A DNA stretch of 64,000 nucleotides, from assembly GCA_023457355.1 (NCBI GenBank), contig JAEWLW010000034.1, forward strand, positions 1-64,000. The letters are read 5' to 3'. Under the pieces are notes generated by a model. The model was not told the origin of the DNA. It made no database searches and saw only the letters and a list, made by a program, of their open reading frames with translations. This document shows positions 17,795 through 27,037 of the stretch, piece by piece. Both the position numbers and the translations under genes were made by a program. Source of the stretch: Bacillota bacterium. Its GTDB lineage: Bacteria > Bacillota > Clostridia > Oscillospirales > Ruminococcaceae. Numbering within the stretch: the stretch's first letter is position 1; every line of letters begins with the position of its first letter.

Positions 17795-17945
17795 CATGAG
17801 GAACCCCCGGCGAAGGTTCCCCACGCCAAAACAGTCCACCGGACTGTTTTGCCTCCCCTCCTGCGCTTTTTTAAGATTAAAGCACGATAGGGCGCTGCCC
17901 CAAGCCCTGTAAGCTTTTGGAAAAAGCTAGCCAAACTTAATTTAT
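17795..17945 (+). repeat. Family A repeat fragment
   Basis: Contains the GC hairpin (GGAACCCC-CGGC-GGTTCC type), the CAAAACAGTCC-ACC-GGACTGTTTTG palindrome, the CTCCTGCGC block and a right part ending near AAGCTTTTGGAAAAAGC. The neighbouring 17560-17700 stretch (GCATTCATGCCGCCCGCTG) resembles the internal part of copies at 24.6 and 27.1 kb in rearranged order. The gap 17495-18133 otherwise holds nothing recognisable. Confidence 0.5.
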
Positions 17946-18133
17946 TTCGCCCTTTTAGCACAGGAAAATTTTTGACAGACAAAAGGGCGCCATGCAAGCA
18001 CAGCGCCCAACTTTTGACTAAAAAGTAAATTTTCCTTCCCCGGCGAATCATCCAACATGTCCGTCTGTTATCAGCAATATACTGAAAATGAAAGGCCGGG
18101 CGGCACCGGCCAGCTCCGAATGACGTCCGGCAG

Positions 18134-19021
18134 TCAAAACTCGCCGTAAATATCACATTCACGCCAGAAATTCTCGCGATTTTCAAGTATTTTCTTTGCA
18201 TCCACCTGATTCATCACGCCAACCGCATTGAGCAGGGCCGTTATCAGGCAGGCCTCCGGCACGATGTTATCGGAATAAGAAAGAATCTGCGTATTGGTCA
18301 GCAGCGGCACCGTGGCATACTGCACAATTGGCGATGTGGCGGTATCGGTAATGCAGATGGTGCAGGCTCTGCGCTTGTGGGCATACCGCAACGCCTGAAT
18401 GGTGGACTTCAGGTAATGGGGCAGGCTGATGGCCAGTACAACATCGTGCGGCGTCAGCGATGAGAGCTTATCAAACTCGTGGCTTTCGCCGTTGATGATA
18501 TGCACGCCGTCCCGAATCCACCCGAGGTTCAGCCCAAGAAAATGAATCATGCCATAAGAACTGCGCGAGCCGATGAGAAACACCCGCGCCGCTTTGGCCA
18601 AAAGCTCGGCCGCGTCGCGGAAAGCCGCCGTGTCAATGGTGTGGCGCAGCTTTTGAATGCCTTCGATGTTTTTCTGAACGACGGTGTCGAGAATTTCGTT
18701 CTCGCTCTCGGCGACATCCACCATATCGGACAGGCGCTGGCTGAGCGAAATCTGCTGCTTGAGCATCTCCTGAAGCTCATGCTGCAATTGCGCGTAACCC
18801 GAATAGCCCAGCGTGGTGGCAAAGCGGATGACGCTCGACTCGCTAACGCCGCTTTTCTGCGCCACTTTAAAGGAGCTGAGGAAAATGGCTTTGTCGTAAT
18901 TTTCCAACATATAATCCGCAACCTTGCGGTGTGTTTTGCTTAGCTCCGGCAGCTGCGCATTAATGCGCTCAAGCGGGTTAAGCGACACGACGAGATTGTT
19001 ATCGGCGGTACCCATATCCAA
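18134..19021 (-). CDS. MurR/RpiR family transcriptional regulator
   Basis: 295-aa regulator with an N-terminal RpiR helix-turn-helix (about 20-95; VAQKSGVSESSVIRFATTLGYSGYAQLQ) and a C-terminal SIS sugar-phosphate-binding domain (about 125-265; ARVFLIGSRSSYGM, DVVLAISLPHYLKST). Such proteins sense phosphosugars. AAGGAG lies 7 nt before TTG 19021 and 13 nt before the in-frame ATG at 19015, so the TTG start is preferred. It is divergent from the M29-like hydrolase and TAXI-TRAP genes and probably controls them. Confidence 0.92.
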   Translation of the reverse strand: MDMGTADNNLVVSLNPLERINAQLPELSKTHRKVADYMLENYDKAIFLSSFKVAQKSGVSESSVIRFATTLGYSGYAQLQHELQEMLKQQISLSQRLSDMVDVAESENEILDTVVQKNIEGIQKLRHTIDTAAFRDAAELLAKAARVFLIGSRSSYGMIHFLGLNLGWIRDGVHIINGESHEFDKLSSLTPHDVVLAISLPHYLKSTIQALRYAHKRRACTICITDTATSPIVQYATVPLLTNTQILSYSDNIVPEACLITALLNAVGVMNQVDAKKILENRENFWRECDIYGEF

Positions 19022-19206
19022 TTTAAAACTCCTTTATTGTGTAATAACGCTAGGCGTATGCAGCTAATTTCTATTATAGCGTTGCCCACGTCATTATGCA
19101 ATCCCCCTAAAATTCGAAAATGAATGATATACTTCAATTGTAATATGCATATTATATATAAAATTTGCCTTTGTTTACATATTTATCACAAACTTTAACA
19201 AACATA

Positions 19207-19235
19207 TTGACGCATATACTTTTTAGGGCTAACAT
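19207..19235 (+). promoter_or_regulatory. Sigma-A-type promoter for the hydrolase-TRAP operon
   Basis: TTGACG at 19207-19212 and TAACAT at 19230-19235 are separated by exactly 17 nt, about 110 nt before the start of the 19347 gene. The divergent region is AT-rich from 19050 to 19240, in contrast to the GC-rich neighbours. Confidence 0.6.
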
Positions 19236-19346
19236 AAAAAGTAGTGGATCGGGCTGCACAGCCGACGGCCGCGGCGGCGCGCAATGATCAACCCCCACCG
19301 CTTGTACCATTTTAAGCAAGATAAGATTTTCAGGAGGTTTTGCATC

Positions 19347-20345
19347 ATGGAAGACAACCGCATTATTGAATGCATTGAAAGAGCCGATTATCTGGTCAGT
19401 AACCTTTTAGGGGTCAAGCCCGGCGAAGAGGTGCTCATCGCCATCGACCCACAGACCGATATGCGCATGGCAAACGCCTGCGCCGCCGCGGCGCTTCGGT
19501 GCGGCGCCGAGTACAACATCAGCATGATGCCGGTTCGCGGCAAGGACAACGCCCTCGCCTTCCCCAAAACGCTGGAGCTGGCCATGGAAGCGTGCGACGT
19601 CTTCATCGGCATGACGACCGCCTCTGGCGCCGCCATCTACAACAACCGCCTCAAAGAGCTGATTGTTGAAAAGCGCCTGAGAGAGGCCTCGGTCTGCCTG
19701 CGCAACATCGATAACTTCACCCGCGGCGGCGCGCTGGCCGACTATGAAAAGGTTTACGCCGACGGCGTCAAGCTCCAGGCCATCTGGCGCGGCAAAAAAT
19801 ACGCGCACATCACCACCCCCGCCGGCACCGACCTGTACATGGAAATGAACCAGATGGAGCCGATTATCGAGTGCGGCATCGCCCGGAATCCCGGCGACGC
19901 CATGGCGTTTTCAGACGGCGAGGTTTCCCTTGGGCCGGTCATCGGCACCACCCGCGGCACGCTGGTTATCGACGGGCCGATCTGCTATTACGGCAAGCCC
20001 GCCACCCCGGTGGTGCTGCGCATTGAAGAAGGCCGCATCGTCGAGGTTGTCGGCGGCGACGCCAACATCTGCAAGGAGATTCGCCGCCAGATCGCCGAGA
20101 TTAAGGATAGCGACAACATCGCTGAAATCGGCATCGGCCTGAACCCCACCTGCCTGTTCAACGGCGACTTTGAAGAAGAAAAAAAGGCGATGGGCACCTG
20201 CCACATCGCAATGGGCAACGGCTATTACTATGGGCAGCCAGCCCGCTCGTCGGTACATATCGATATGGTTCAGTACGACCCGACCATCACCTTTGACGAC
20301 GTGCTGATTGTCAAGGACGGCAAGGTTGTCTGTCTGGGCTATTAA
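19347..20345 (+). CDS. M29-like aminopeptidase / NicX-like hydrolase family protein
   Basis: 332-aa cytoplasmic protein of the aminopeptidase T (M29)-related family, which also includes the 2,5-dihydroxypyridine dioxygenase NicX. Visible features are an N-terminal nucleotide-fold-like half (VLIAIDPQTDMRMANACAAAALRCGAE), then GTDLYMEMN, and a metal-ligand-rich C-terminal part: GIGLNPTCLFNGDFEEEKKAMGTCHIAMGNG and SSVHIDMVQYDPTI with the His and Asp expected for metal binding. AGGAGG lies about 9 nt before the ATG. It is co-directional with a TAXI-TRAP importer, so it may process the imported compound. Peptidase activity is not certain. Confidence 0.75.
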   Translation: MEDNRIIECIERADYLVSNLLGVKPGEEVLIAIDPQTDMRMANACAAAALRCGAEYNISMMPVRGKDNALAFPKTLELAMEACDVFIGMTTASGAAIYNNRLKELIVEKRLREASVCLRNIDNFTRGGALADYEKVYADGVKLQAIWRGKKYAHITTPAGTDLYMEMNQMEPIIECGIARNPGDAMAFSDGEVSLGPVIGTTRGTLVIDGPICYYGKPATPVVLRIEEGRIVEVVGGDANICKEIRRQIAEIKDSDNIAEIGIGLNPTCLFNGDFEEEKKAMGTCHIAMGNGYYYGQPARSSVHIDMVQYDPTITFDDVLIVKDGKVVCLGY

Positions 20346-20350
20346 GAGCG

Positions 20351-20487
20351 TTTCTTAAAAGTCAAACGGCGGGATTTTGCTGAAAGAGCGTCTGCGCAAG
20401 ATGTAAAATGCAGGAAGCGTTCCGGGCATTTTACAGGCGGCAGTGCACCCTTTCGGCCAAATTCCCCAAGGTTCGGGATTTTTAAGC
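20351..20487 (+). repeat. Family B dispersed repeat (copy 3)
   Basis: Starts right after the stop of the M29-like gene with TTTCTTAAAAGTCAAACGGC, contains TTGCTGAAAGAGCG, GCAGGAAGCGTTCCGGGCAT and ends CAAGGTTCGGGATTTTTAAG. The end blocks are inverted copies of the start. Confidence 0.65.
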
Positions 20488-20644
20488 AAACCCCGCCTTT
20501 GAACGTTGGCCGCGGGTGCCGGACATACCCGCACGGCCGACGGCGGATAACCTGAACGGTGATGCCCCGATTTGTCAAACAAGCGGACTGCTAGAAAAAG
20601 AGGATGAGAAGCTAAAACCTTTGTATGAAATTAAGGAGGCTATT

Positions 20645-21694
20645 ATGAAGAACAGATTGACACTCGTTATTGCAACTATTCTTGCGCTCACCCTTGTGTT
20701 CACCGGTTGTGGCAGCAGCTCTTCCCCCGCATCCGCCGCGGCACCCGCACCCGCCGCCTCATCGGCCGCACCCGCAGAACCCGCCAAGCCCGCAGAGCCT
20801 GCCAAATATACGATGGTCACCGGCTCCACCGGCGGCACCTACTATGCGCTGGGCGGCGCCATGGCCAACACCTGGAACGCACACCTCCCCAATATTCAGA
20901 TCAGCTGTGTCTCTTCCGGCGCGTCAGTTGAAAATATGAACCTGCTGCAAACAGGAGAAGCGGATTTGGGCATCTCGATGAACAACGTCGCCGATGCCGC
21001 CTGGAACGGGAATGAACCGTTTAAATCCAAATACGAAAATGTCCGCTCCATCGGCGTTGTTTACCACGAGGTTTACCAGTTGATCGCAGACAAAAAGAGC
21101 GGCGCCAAAACCATCGCCGACCTCAAGGGCAAGCGCGTGGCCATCGGCCCGGTCGGCAGCGGCACCGCCGGCACCTCTGAGATGGTATTCCGCCTTGCCG
21201 GCATGGACGCCACTAAGGATATCACCGCCGAGCGCGACGGCTTTGGCGATGCGGCCGCCAAAATGCAGGACGGCCACTTGGATGCCAGTGCCGCGGTGCT
21301 GAGTGTTCCCGCCGCTTCCATCATTGAGATGACCACCAGCATGGACCTGAATTACATCGACATCCCGGACGATATCCTCGAAAAAATTCAGGCCGAGGCC
21401 CCCTTCTACACCCGTCTGGTGATTCCGGCAGGCACTTACTCCAACACCGAGCCGTTTAACACCATCACCTGTCAGGCGGCGCTTTACTGCCGTCAGGATA
21501 TGTCCGAGGACGAGGTTTATGAGATAACCAAGGCCTTCTACGAAAACGCTGCCGAAATCGCCGCCGCCCACACCGCGGGCCGCGATATCAGCTTAGAGGG
21601 CGCACTGGACGGCATCACCACGCCGCTGCACCCCGGCGCCGTTAAATACTTTAAAGAAAAGGGTTTGTCGATTGATGCTTCGCTCATCATCTAG
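20645..21694 (+). CDS. TAXI-family TRAP transporter solute receptor (lipoprotein)
   Basis: 349-aa extracytoplasmic binding protein. The signal ends at a lipobox with C22 (VFTGC), followed by a Ser/Ala/Pro linker. The mature domain has the TAXI signature region MVTGSTGGTYYALGGAMANTWN, then GEADLGISMNNVADAAWNG and IGPVGSGTAGTSEM. TAXI receptors deliver small dicarboxylates or amino acids (glutamate in known cases) to a fused TRAP permease. AAGGAGG lies 6 nt before the ATG. Together with the 22273-24273 permease it makes a complete importer. Confidence 0.93.
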   Translation: MKNRLTLVIATILALTLVFTGCGSSSSPASAAAPAPAASSAAPAEPAKPAEPAKYTMVTGSTGGTYYALGGAMANTWNAHLPNIQISCVSSGASVENMNLLQTGEADLGISMNNVADAAWNGNEPFKSKYENVRSIGVVYHEVYQLIADKKSGAKTIADLKGKRVAIGPVGSGTAGTSEMVFRLAGMDATKDITAERDGFGDAAAKMQDGHLDASAAVLSVPAASIIEMTTSMDLNYIDIPDDILEKIQAEAPFYTRLVIPAGTYSNTEPFNTITCQAALYCRQDMSEDEVYEITKAFYENAAEIAAAHTAGRDISLEGALDGITTPLHPGAVKYFKEKGLSIDASLII

Positions 21695-21700
21695 GCGTTT

Positions 21701-21843
21701 TTGAAAGCCCAAACGGCGGGAATATGCTCAAGGCGCGTTTGCACAGAGCGGAAAGCGCAAAAATATCGGATGTATGCCAGGCTCTTTAAACGCCGTGATG
21801 CGCCTTTCAGCAAAATTCCTAAAATCCGGCAAATTCTAAGAAT
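21701..21843 (+). repeat. Family B dispersed repeat (copy 4)
   Basis: Immediately follows the TAXI receptor stop: AAACGGCGGGAATATGCTCA, then a GCGCAAAAATATCGGATGTA block and AAATCCGGCAAATTCTAAG. It lies inside the operon between the receptor and the permease. The rest of the gap (21844-22260) shows no gene or clear structure. Confidence 0.6.
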
Positions 21844-22272
21844 GCTCAGGCGTCTCTGAATGTTGCTTCAAACCCATTGCGTGCTAAAGCTTATGGCCGC
21901 GGGCGCCAAAACACCCGTAAGCCAAATTTCAATCGCCGTTGAATACAAATCTCCCATCAAAGAGCCGAATAGATTGCCGAGCAGTTTTAAGCCCGCGCCC
22001 CGACGACAGGAATGCACAGGGGGAAAATCTGCCGCGCAAATATCAGCTGTTGGAGATTGTACAAGGATGCCGTTTCGCATCAGGCACACTGGCGAATCCT
22101 GTTCGTTGACGCTTACAGGGTTCGCCAGCTTTTAAAAAAGCGATACTATTCTCTCATTAAAGAAATAGTCGCGAACCGGATTTTAGCACCGTGGCCCTAA
22201 ATGGCAAATACCCGCAAGAGACCTGTTCTTTATTGGGAGAACAGTTTAAATCCCAGAGAGGAGCGATAGCCT

Positions 22273-24273
22273 ATGCGCGACACCAAAGAAAAAGCCGTTG
22301 CCCCAGAGCAGTCCCCGGCCTTTGACGGCGACGCCATCATGTCCAAATACGATAAGGAATCCGCCTTCAGAAAGCTGGAGGGCATTCCGGCCAAGGCCGT
22401 ATTCCTGCTGGCTGTGGGCTGGTCGATCTTTCAACTTTACACCGCCCTTTTCGGCACTTTTCCCTCCACGCTTCAGCGCGCCCCCCACCTCGGCGCCGCG
22501 CTGGTACTCACGTACTTACTTTATCCTGCTTTTGGCAAGCCGACAAAAAAAATTCCCTTTTACGACTACATCATGGCGCTGCTGGCCGTTGTCTGTTCGG
22601 CTTATCACGTCTTTTTCTACGATGAGCTTCTGCTGCGCAGCGGCATGTTCACCCAGGTGGATATCGTCATCAGCCTGATTGCGGTGCTGCTGGTGCTGGA
22701 AGCGGCGCGGCGCGTAGCCGGCCCGGTTATCGTTTGTCTGGCCAGCTTCTTTCTGGCTTATGCCCTGTTCGGCAATCATTTTCCGGGGTTCATGAGCCAC
22801 TCCGGCCTGAAGCTGCACCGCGTCGTCACAATGGAATGGCTGGGCACCGAGGGTATTCTCGGCTCGCCGATCTATGTGTCGTCCACCTTCATTTTCCTCT
22901 TCCTCGTCTTCGCCACCTTTTTGAAGGCCAGCGGCGTGGGTGACTGGATGACCAATATCGCCATGAGCGCCTGCGGCAAACAGGTGGGCGGTCCGGCCAA
23001 GGCCGCCGTTGTGGCCAGCGCCCTTCAGGGCACCATTAGCGGCAGCTCGGTTGCCAACACCGTTTCAACCGGCTCTATCACCATCCCACTGATGAAAAAA
23101 ACCGGCTACAAACCGGAATTTGCGGGTGCCGTTGAGGCGGCCGCTTCCACCGGCGGACAGATTATGCCGCCGATTATGGGCGCAGCGGCGTTTATCATGA
23201 CCGAATATATCGGCTGCTCCTACACGACCGTCGCGCTGTCCGCCTGCATCCCCGCACTGCTTTATTTCACCGGCATTTTTACAAACGTTCACTTTGAAGC
23301 GCTTAAATTAGGCTTGACCGGCGTTGCCGATAACGAGGTGCAAAGCGTCGCGAGTCTTTTAAAACGCGGTTGGTATATGATTGCGCCCGTTGTCGTCATC
23401 ATCTACATGCTCGTTTCGGGCAGAACCGCCATGCGCGCCGCACTTTTCGGCATTATCGCGTGCATCGTCATCTGGTGCGTTGAAATTATCCGCGAGACCC
23501 ACAGTTTTGACGTCAAGGGCTTTATGGTCAAATTCATTGTCGGGCTGGAACAGAGCGCCCGCGGCGCTGTAGCCGTCGCCGTCACCTGCGGCTGCGCCGG
23601 TATCATCGTCGGTGTCATCACCAAGACCGGGCTTGGCCTTAAGATGGCGGGCGGCATTGTGGCAATGGCGGGCGGCAGCAAAATTCTGACCATGTTGTTC
23701 ACCATGCTGTGTTCCATTCTGTTGGGCATGGGTGTGCCCACCACCGCAAACTATATCATTCAGGCCACTATTTCCGCCCCGGCGCTGGTTGCGCTTGGCG
23801 TTCCGGGCATTGCGGCTCATCTGTTTGTGTTCTATTTCGGTATCGTGGCCGACATTACGCCGCCGGTTGCGCTGGCCGCCTTTGCAGGCTCCGGCATTGC
23901 GGGTTCCAACCCGATGAAAACCGGCTTTAATGCCGCGCGTCTCGGCATGGCGGCCTATCTGGTGCCCTATATGTTCGTGCTCAACCCCGTCATGGTGCTG
24001 GTGCGGCCGGAAGGGATGGAAACCGGCTTATTCGTCGGCAAGGTTGCGCTTTCCATCGCGACGGCCATCATCGGCATGGTGGGCATTGCAACCGGCATGA
24101 CCGGCTATTTTAAAACAAATTGTAATATTATAGAACGAATATTACTCATTGGAGGCGGAATCATGATGGTGGACGCCGGTGTACTGACTGATGGTATCGG
24201 TATTGCGCTGCTGCTGGGCATCTATCTCATGCAGCTTGCACGTTCAAAACCAAAGCGCACCGCAGCGGTGTAA
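22273..24273 (+). CDS. TRAP transporter fused permease (4TM-12TM)
   Basis: 666-aa membrane protein in which the small (DctQ-like) and large (DctM-like) TRAP permeases are fused, as is usual for TAXI systems. The N-terminal part (about 35-170) has several hydrophobic helices; the DctM-like part carries GGPAKAAVVASALQGTISGSSVANTVSTGS, EAAASTGGQIMPPIMGAAAFIM, GMGVPTTANYI and FVFYFGIVADITPPVALAAFAGSGIAGSNPM. AGAGGAG precedes the ATG at 22273. It works with the receptor at 20645-21694 although 578 bp with a family B repeat separate them. Confidence 0.93.
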   Translation: MRDTKEKAVAPEQSPAFDGDAIMSKYDKESAFRKLEGIPAKAVFLLAVGWSIFQLYTALFGTFPSTLQRAPHLGAALVLTYLLYPAFGKPTKKIPFYDYIMALLAVVCSAYHVFFYDELLLRSGMFTQVDIVISLIAVLLVLEAARRVAGPVIVCLASFFLAYALFGNHFPGFMSHSGLKLHRVVTMEWLGTEGILGSPIYVSSTFIFLFLVFATFLKASGVGDWMTNIAMSACGKQVGGPAKAAVVASALQGTISGSSVANTVSTGSITIPLMKKTGYKPEFAGAVEAAASTGGQIMPPIMGAAAFIMTEYIGCSYTTVALSACIPALLYFTGIFTNVHFEALKLGLTGVADNEVQSVASLLKRGWYMIAPVVVIIYMLVSGRTAMRAALFGIIACIVIWCVEIIRETHSFDVKGFMVKFIVGLEQSARGAVAVAVTCGCAGIIVGVITKTGLGLKMAGGIVAMAGGSKILTMLFTMLCSILLGMGVPTTANYIIQATISAPALVALGVPGIAAHLFVFYFGIVADITPPVALAAFAGSGIAGSNPMKTGFNAARLGMAAYLVPYMFVLNPVMVLVRPEGMETGLFVGKVALSIATAIIGMVGIATGMTGYFKTNCNIIERILLIGGGIMMVDAGVLTDGIGIALLLGIYLMQLARSKPKRTAAV

Positions 24274-24279
24274 CGCTAA

Positions 24280-24380
24280 TTCCTGATATAATGGCGCATC
24301 AAAAGGCGGTGGCTCCGCAAGGGGCGAGCCGTTGCGCATTCAGGGGTATAATTGCCGCTTTGCGGTTATTATATCAGGAA
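24280..24380 (+). mobile_element. Family E MITE-like repeat (copy 1)
   Basis: A 101-bp element with perfect 13-bp terminal inverted repeats (TTCCTGATATAAT at 24280-24292 and ATTATATCAGGAA at 24368-24380), beginning 7 bp after the TRAP permease stop. The interior (GGGGCGAGCCGTTGCGCAT, TATAATTGCCG) recurs in reverse orientation at about 47359-47455. Confidence 0.6.
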
Positions 24381-24599
24381 CAACCCGGCTGCGCCGTGCT
24401 GGTACTTCGCTTAAAAAGCAAGAACATCTTATGCAATTTTGTAGCCCAAACTTTTTATTATGTTTGGGTGGAATCCGTATAGCAGCAAAACCCAACACTT
24501 CCCCCCATCCCCACCGGGTCTGCAACCGTTTCAGGTATTTGCCTGTGCCGCGGCCGGCCCGGTGGCTTGCTGCTCGCGTTGTTTCCGGTTGTATTCGGT

Positions 24600-24730
24600 T
24601 TTTCGTCAAGCTTTTTAAAAAGCCTGCGTGCCTTGGTGGCGCCACAGCGCGCATCCATGCCGCCCGCTGTGATAAGCGGAGCCAAGCTGCCGCGGGCGCA
24701 CCTCTATGTGAGCGGTCCAGGCAACGCCCC
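24600..24730 (+). repeat. Family A repeat fragment
   Basis: Matches the left half of the full copy at 27038-27336: a CTTGGTGGCGCCACAGCG block, GCATCCATGCCGCCCGCTG, GATAAGCGGAGCCAAGCTGCC and a GTGAGCGGTCC block. The palindrome-bearing right half is absent. No gene is supported in 24381-24791. Confidence 0.55.
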
Positions 24731-24791
24731 GCGCGCTTAATCGTTGAAATTTTAAGCCCTTTGACGCTAAGTTTTGGGGCAGGAAGAAACA

Positions 24792-24835
24792 AGCGCCGAA
24801 GGCGAAGCCATGGTTTTTGCTTCGCCTTCGGCGCT
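24792..24835 (-). terminator. Strong hairpin, probable icd terminator
   Basis: A perfect 17-bp stem (AGCGCCGAAGGCGAAGC and its complement) with a 10-nt loop. On the minus strand it is followed by TGTTTCTT, about 78 nt after the icd stop. A tiny plus-strand frame of 18 codons (24856-24912) with a good AAGGAGG site lies between it and icd; I do not call it a gene. Confidence 0.6.
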
Positions 24836-24912
24836 GTTCAAGGAGGATTATTTCTATGGACTGTATCACTTTATGCCGGTTGCCGCTTAAAAAGAACCCC
24901 TGGGCAAAATGA

Positions 24913-26127
24913 TCAGGTCAGCTTTTTGGCAAGCCGCGCCGCAATGGCATCGATAAATGCCGCGCTTGTGACGGCCTGCGCTTTAAATCCGGGCTCGACA
25001 AGCCCGATAAGGTCCTTCGTCATGACACCACTGTTAAGCGTTTCAAAACAGGCTTCCTCAAGCGCCTCGCCAAACGCGGCAAGCGCGGGCAGCGCGTCGA
25101 GCGCACTGCGTTTTTTTAGCGCTCCGCTCCAGGCAAAGATGGTCGCCATGGGGTTGGTGGAAGTCGCTTCGCCTTTTAAGTGGCGATAATAATGCTGGGT
25201 GACGGTGCCGTGTGCGGCTTCGTACTCGGTGGTGCCGTCGGGCGAAACCAGCACCGAGGACATCATCGCAAGGCTGCCGAACGCGGTGGAGACCATATCG
25301 CTCATGACGTCGCCATCGTAGTTTTTACAGGCCCAGATAAAGCCGCCCTCCGAGCGGATGACCCGCGCGACCGCGTCGTCGATGAGTGTGTAAAAATAGC
25401 GGATGCCCGCCTGCTCAAAGCGGCCGCTAAAGGCTTTGAACTCCTCTTCAAAGATGGCCTTGAAGGCGCCGTCATAGGTCTTGGAAATGGTATCCTTGGT
25501 GCCGAACCACAGGTCCTGTCCCTTTTCCAGCGCGTAATTAAAGCACGCCCTGGCAAAGGCGCGGATAGATTCTTGCGTGTTGTGCTGCGCCTGCCAAATA
25601 GCGGGACCGTCGGCCTTAAAGACGCTCAGCACCTCGGTTTTGCCGCTTTCACCGACAAATTTCAAAACGCATTCGCCCGCCTCATCGGTTTTAATCTCAA
25701 CCGCCTTATAGATATCGCCGTACGCATGCCGCGCAATGGTGATTGGCTTTTGCCAGTTTTTCACCACCGGTCTGATGGCGTCGATCAAGATCGGCTCGCG
25801 GAAGACGGTGCCGTCCAGAATCGCGCGGATGGTCGCGTTGGGACTTTTCCACATCTGGGTCAGTTCGGGGTATTCCGCCATGCGCTGGCGGTTGGGGGTA
25901 ATGGTAGCGCACTTAACCGCCACGCCGTATTTGCGGGCGGCCAGTGCGGCCTGCACCGTCACCTCATCCTGGGTGGCGTTACGGTGCAGCAGGCCCAGAT
26001 CGTAATATTCGGTTTTGAGGTCAACAAAGGGGTACAGCAGCTTCTCCTTGATCATCTGCCAGAGGATGCGGGTCATTTCGTCCCCATCCATCTCGACAAG
26101 CGGGGTGGTCATTTGAATCTTTTTCAT
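24913..26127 (-). CDS. icd: NADP-dependent isocitrate dehydrogenase (homodimeric, class II)
   Basis: 404-aa enzyme that oxidatively decarboxylates isocitrate to 2-oxoglutarate. Its sequence is of the IDH1/2-like type (MTTPLVEMDGDEMTRILWQM at the N-terminus, CATITPNRQRM, WKSPNATIRAILDGTVFREPI, NYDGDVMSD) rather than the Escherichia coli type. The isocitrate serine/arginine region (SPNATIR) and the metal-binding aspartates (YDGDVMSD) are present. AAAGGCG lies before the ATG at 26127. No other TCA gene is beside it; in an anaerobe it probably supplies 2-oxoglutarate for glutamate. Confidence 0.95.
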   Translation of the reverse strand: MKKIQMTTPLVEMDGDEMTRILWQMIKEKLLYPFVDLKTEYYDLGLLHRNATQDEVTVQAALAARKYGVAVKCATITPNRQRMAEYPELTQMWKSPNATIRAILDGTVFREPILIDAIRPVVKNWQKPITIARHAYGDIYKAVEIKTDEAGECVLKFVGESGKTEVLSVFKADGPAIWQAQHNTQESIRAFARACFNYALEKGQDLWFGTKDTISKTYDGAFKAIFEEEFKAFSGRFEQAGIRYFYTLIDDAVARVIRSEGGFIWACKNYDGDVMSDMVSTAFGSLAMMSSVLVSPDGTTEYEAAHGTVTQHYYRHLKGEATSTNPMATIFAWSGALKKRSALDALPALAAFGEALEEACFETLNSGVMTKDLIGLVEPGFKAQAVTSAAFIDAIAARLAKKLT

Positions 26128-26211
26128 AAGCTTCGCCTTTCTGAGAGAATGATTGTGTTTATCTGCGAACTGTTATAAAATAAAACCAGCTTATGCGGCA
26201 CCAACACGGGA

Positions 26212-26865
26212 GGTTTTGACATAGATTTTAAAGAACCGACTTACATCGTGACCATCGCCGACGAGGGAAGTATCTCCCGTGCGGCGGAACAGAGCTTTAT
26301 ATGGCGCAGTCTAGCTTAAGCCAGTTTTTACAGCAGTACGAGGCCGAGCTGGGCCGCGCTTATTTTGCCGCACCGCGCGCGGCGTGCGCCTGACGGCCTC
26401 GGGTACGTCCTTTGTCTATCACGCCAGGGAAATGCTGCAACAATACCACCGTGCAAGGAGCGTGCTTGGCGATATCGAGTCGTTGCAGGGCGGCCGGATT
26501 GAGCTGGGCATCAGCACTTTTCGGGGCGGCTATCTGCTGCCCGCGGTGTTAAAGCGCTTTCGCGACATCTACCCCCACGTGCATGTTGAAATAACCGAAT
26601 TGGACAGCGCTATGCTGGAAGATCACATCATCGGCGGTTATCTCGATATCGGGCTGGTTGCGCTTCCGCTGACACGCCTGTGCCACAAAACCGATTTCCT
26701 CATGCGTGACAAAATTGTACTGGTCGCCCACCAAAGTCACCCCATCACGCCCTTTATCCAAAGAACGTCCGGGGGTCGCGCGTGGGTTCGCTTTGAGGAC
26801 CGTGTACTTTGAGTTCATTCTGGGCGAGCCGGACCTCCTACCTTAAAAGGACGGGCATTATGCCG
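26212..26865 (+). pseudogene. LysR family regulator, degraded
   Basis: A LysR-type regulator can be followed across three frames. It begins with an ATA-GAT where ATG-GAT is expected (DFKEPTYIVTIADEGSISRAAEQ), shifts by a 2-nt AT insertion near 26304, continues as MAQSSLSQFLQQYEAELGR, shifts again near 26365, and runs in a third frame from about 26372 (RGVRLTASGTSFVYHAREM) into the effector domain (GRIELGISTFRGGYLLPAVL). It ends early after WVRFEDRVL, with a short FEFILGEP remnant in another frame. Loss of the start, two frameshifts and the missing C-terminal third make it non-functional. It is divergent from icd, which it may once have regulated. Confidence 0.85.
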
Positions 26866-27037
26866 CCTTTTTTTGCTTTGGCGAGGACCGGCGGCCGAAG
26901 CATTCACAGGTTAAACAGCTTGCCGCCCATTATAACAGATTCCCGCAAAAACGTCTTCCATGTGCGAGAAAATCTTTTCCATTTTAGAGGATGACGGCCA
27001 GAATCAGGTTATAGGCCGCCGCACAGATATCCAATAT

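Noticed and set aside
24856..24912. 18-codon frame (MDCITLCRLPLKKNPWAK) with an AAGGAGG site
   Set aside because: It lies between the icd terminator and the icd stop, antisense to the transcript end, with no visible promoter. The ribosome site alone is not enough; kept only as a note.
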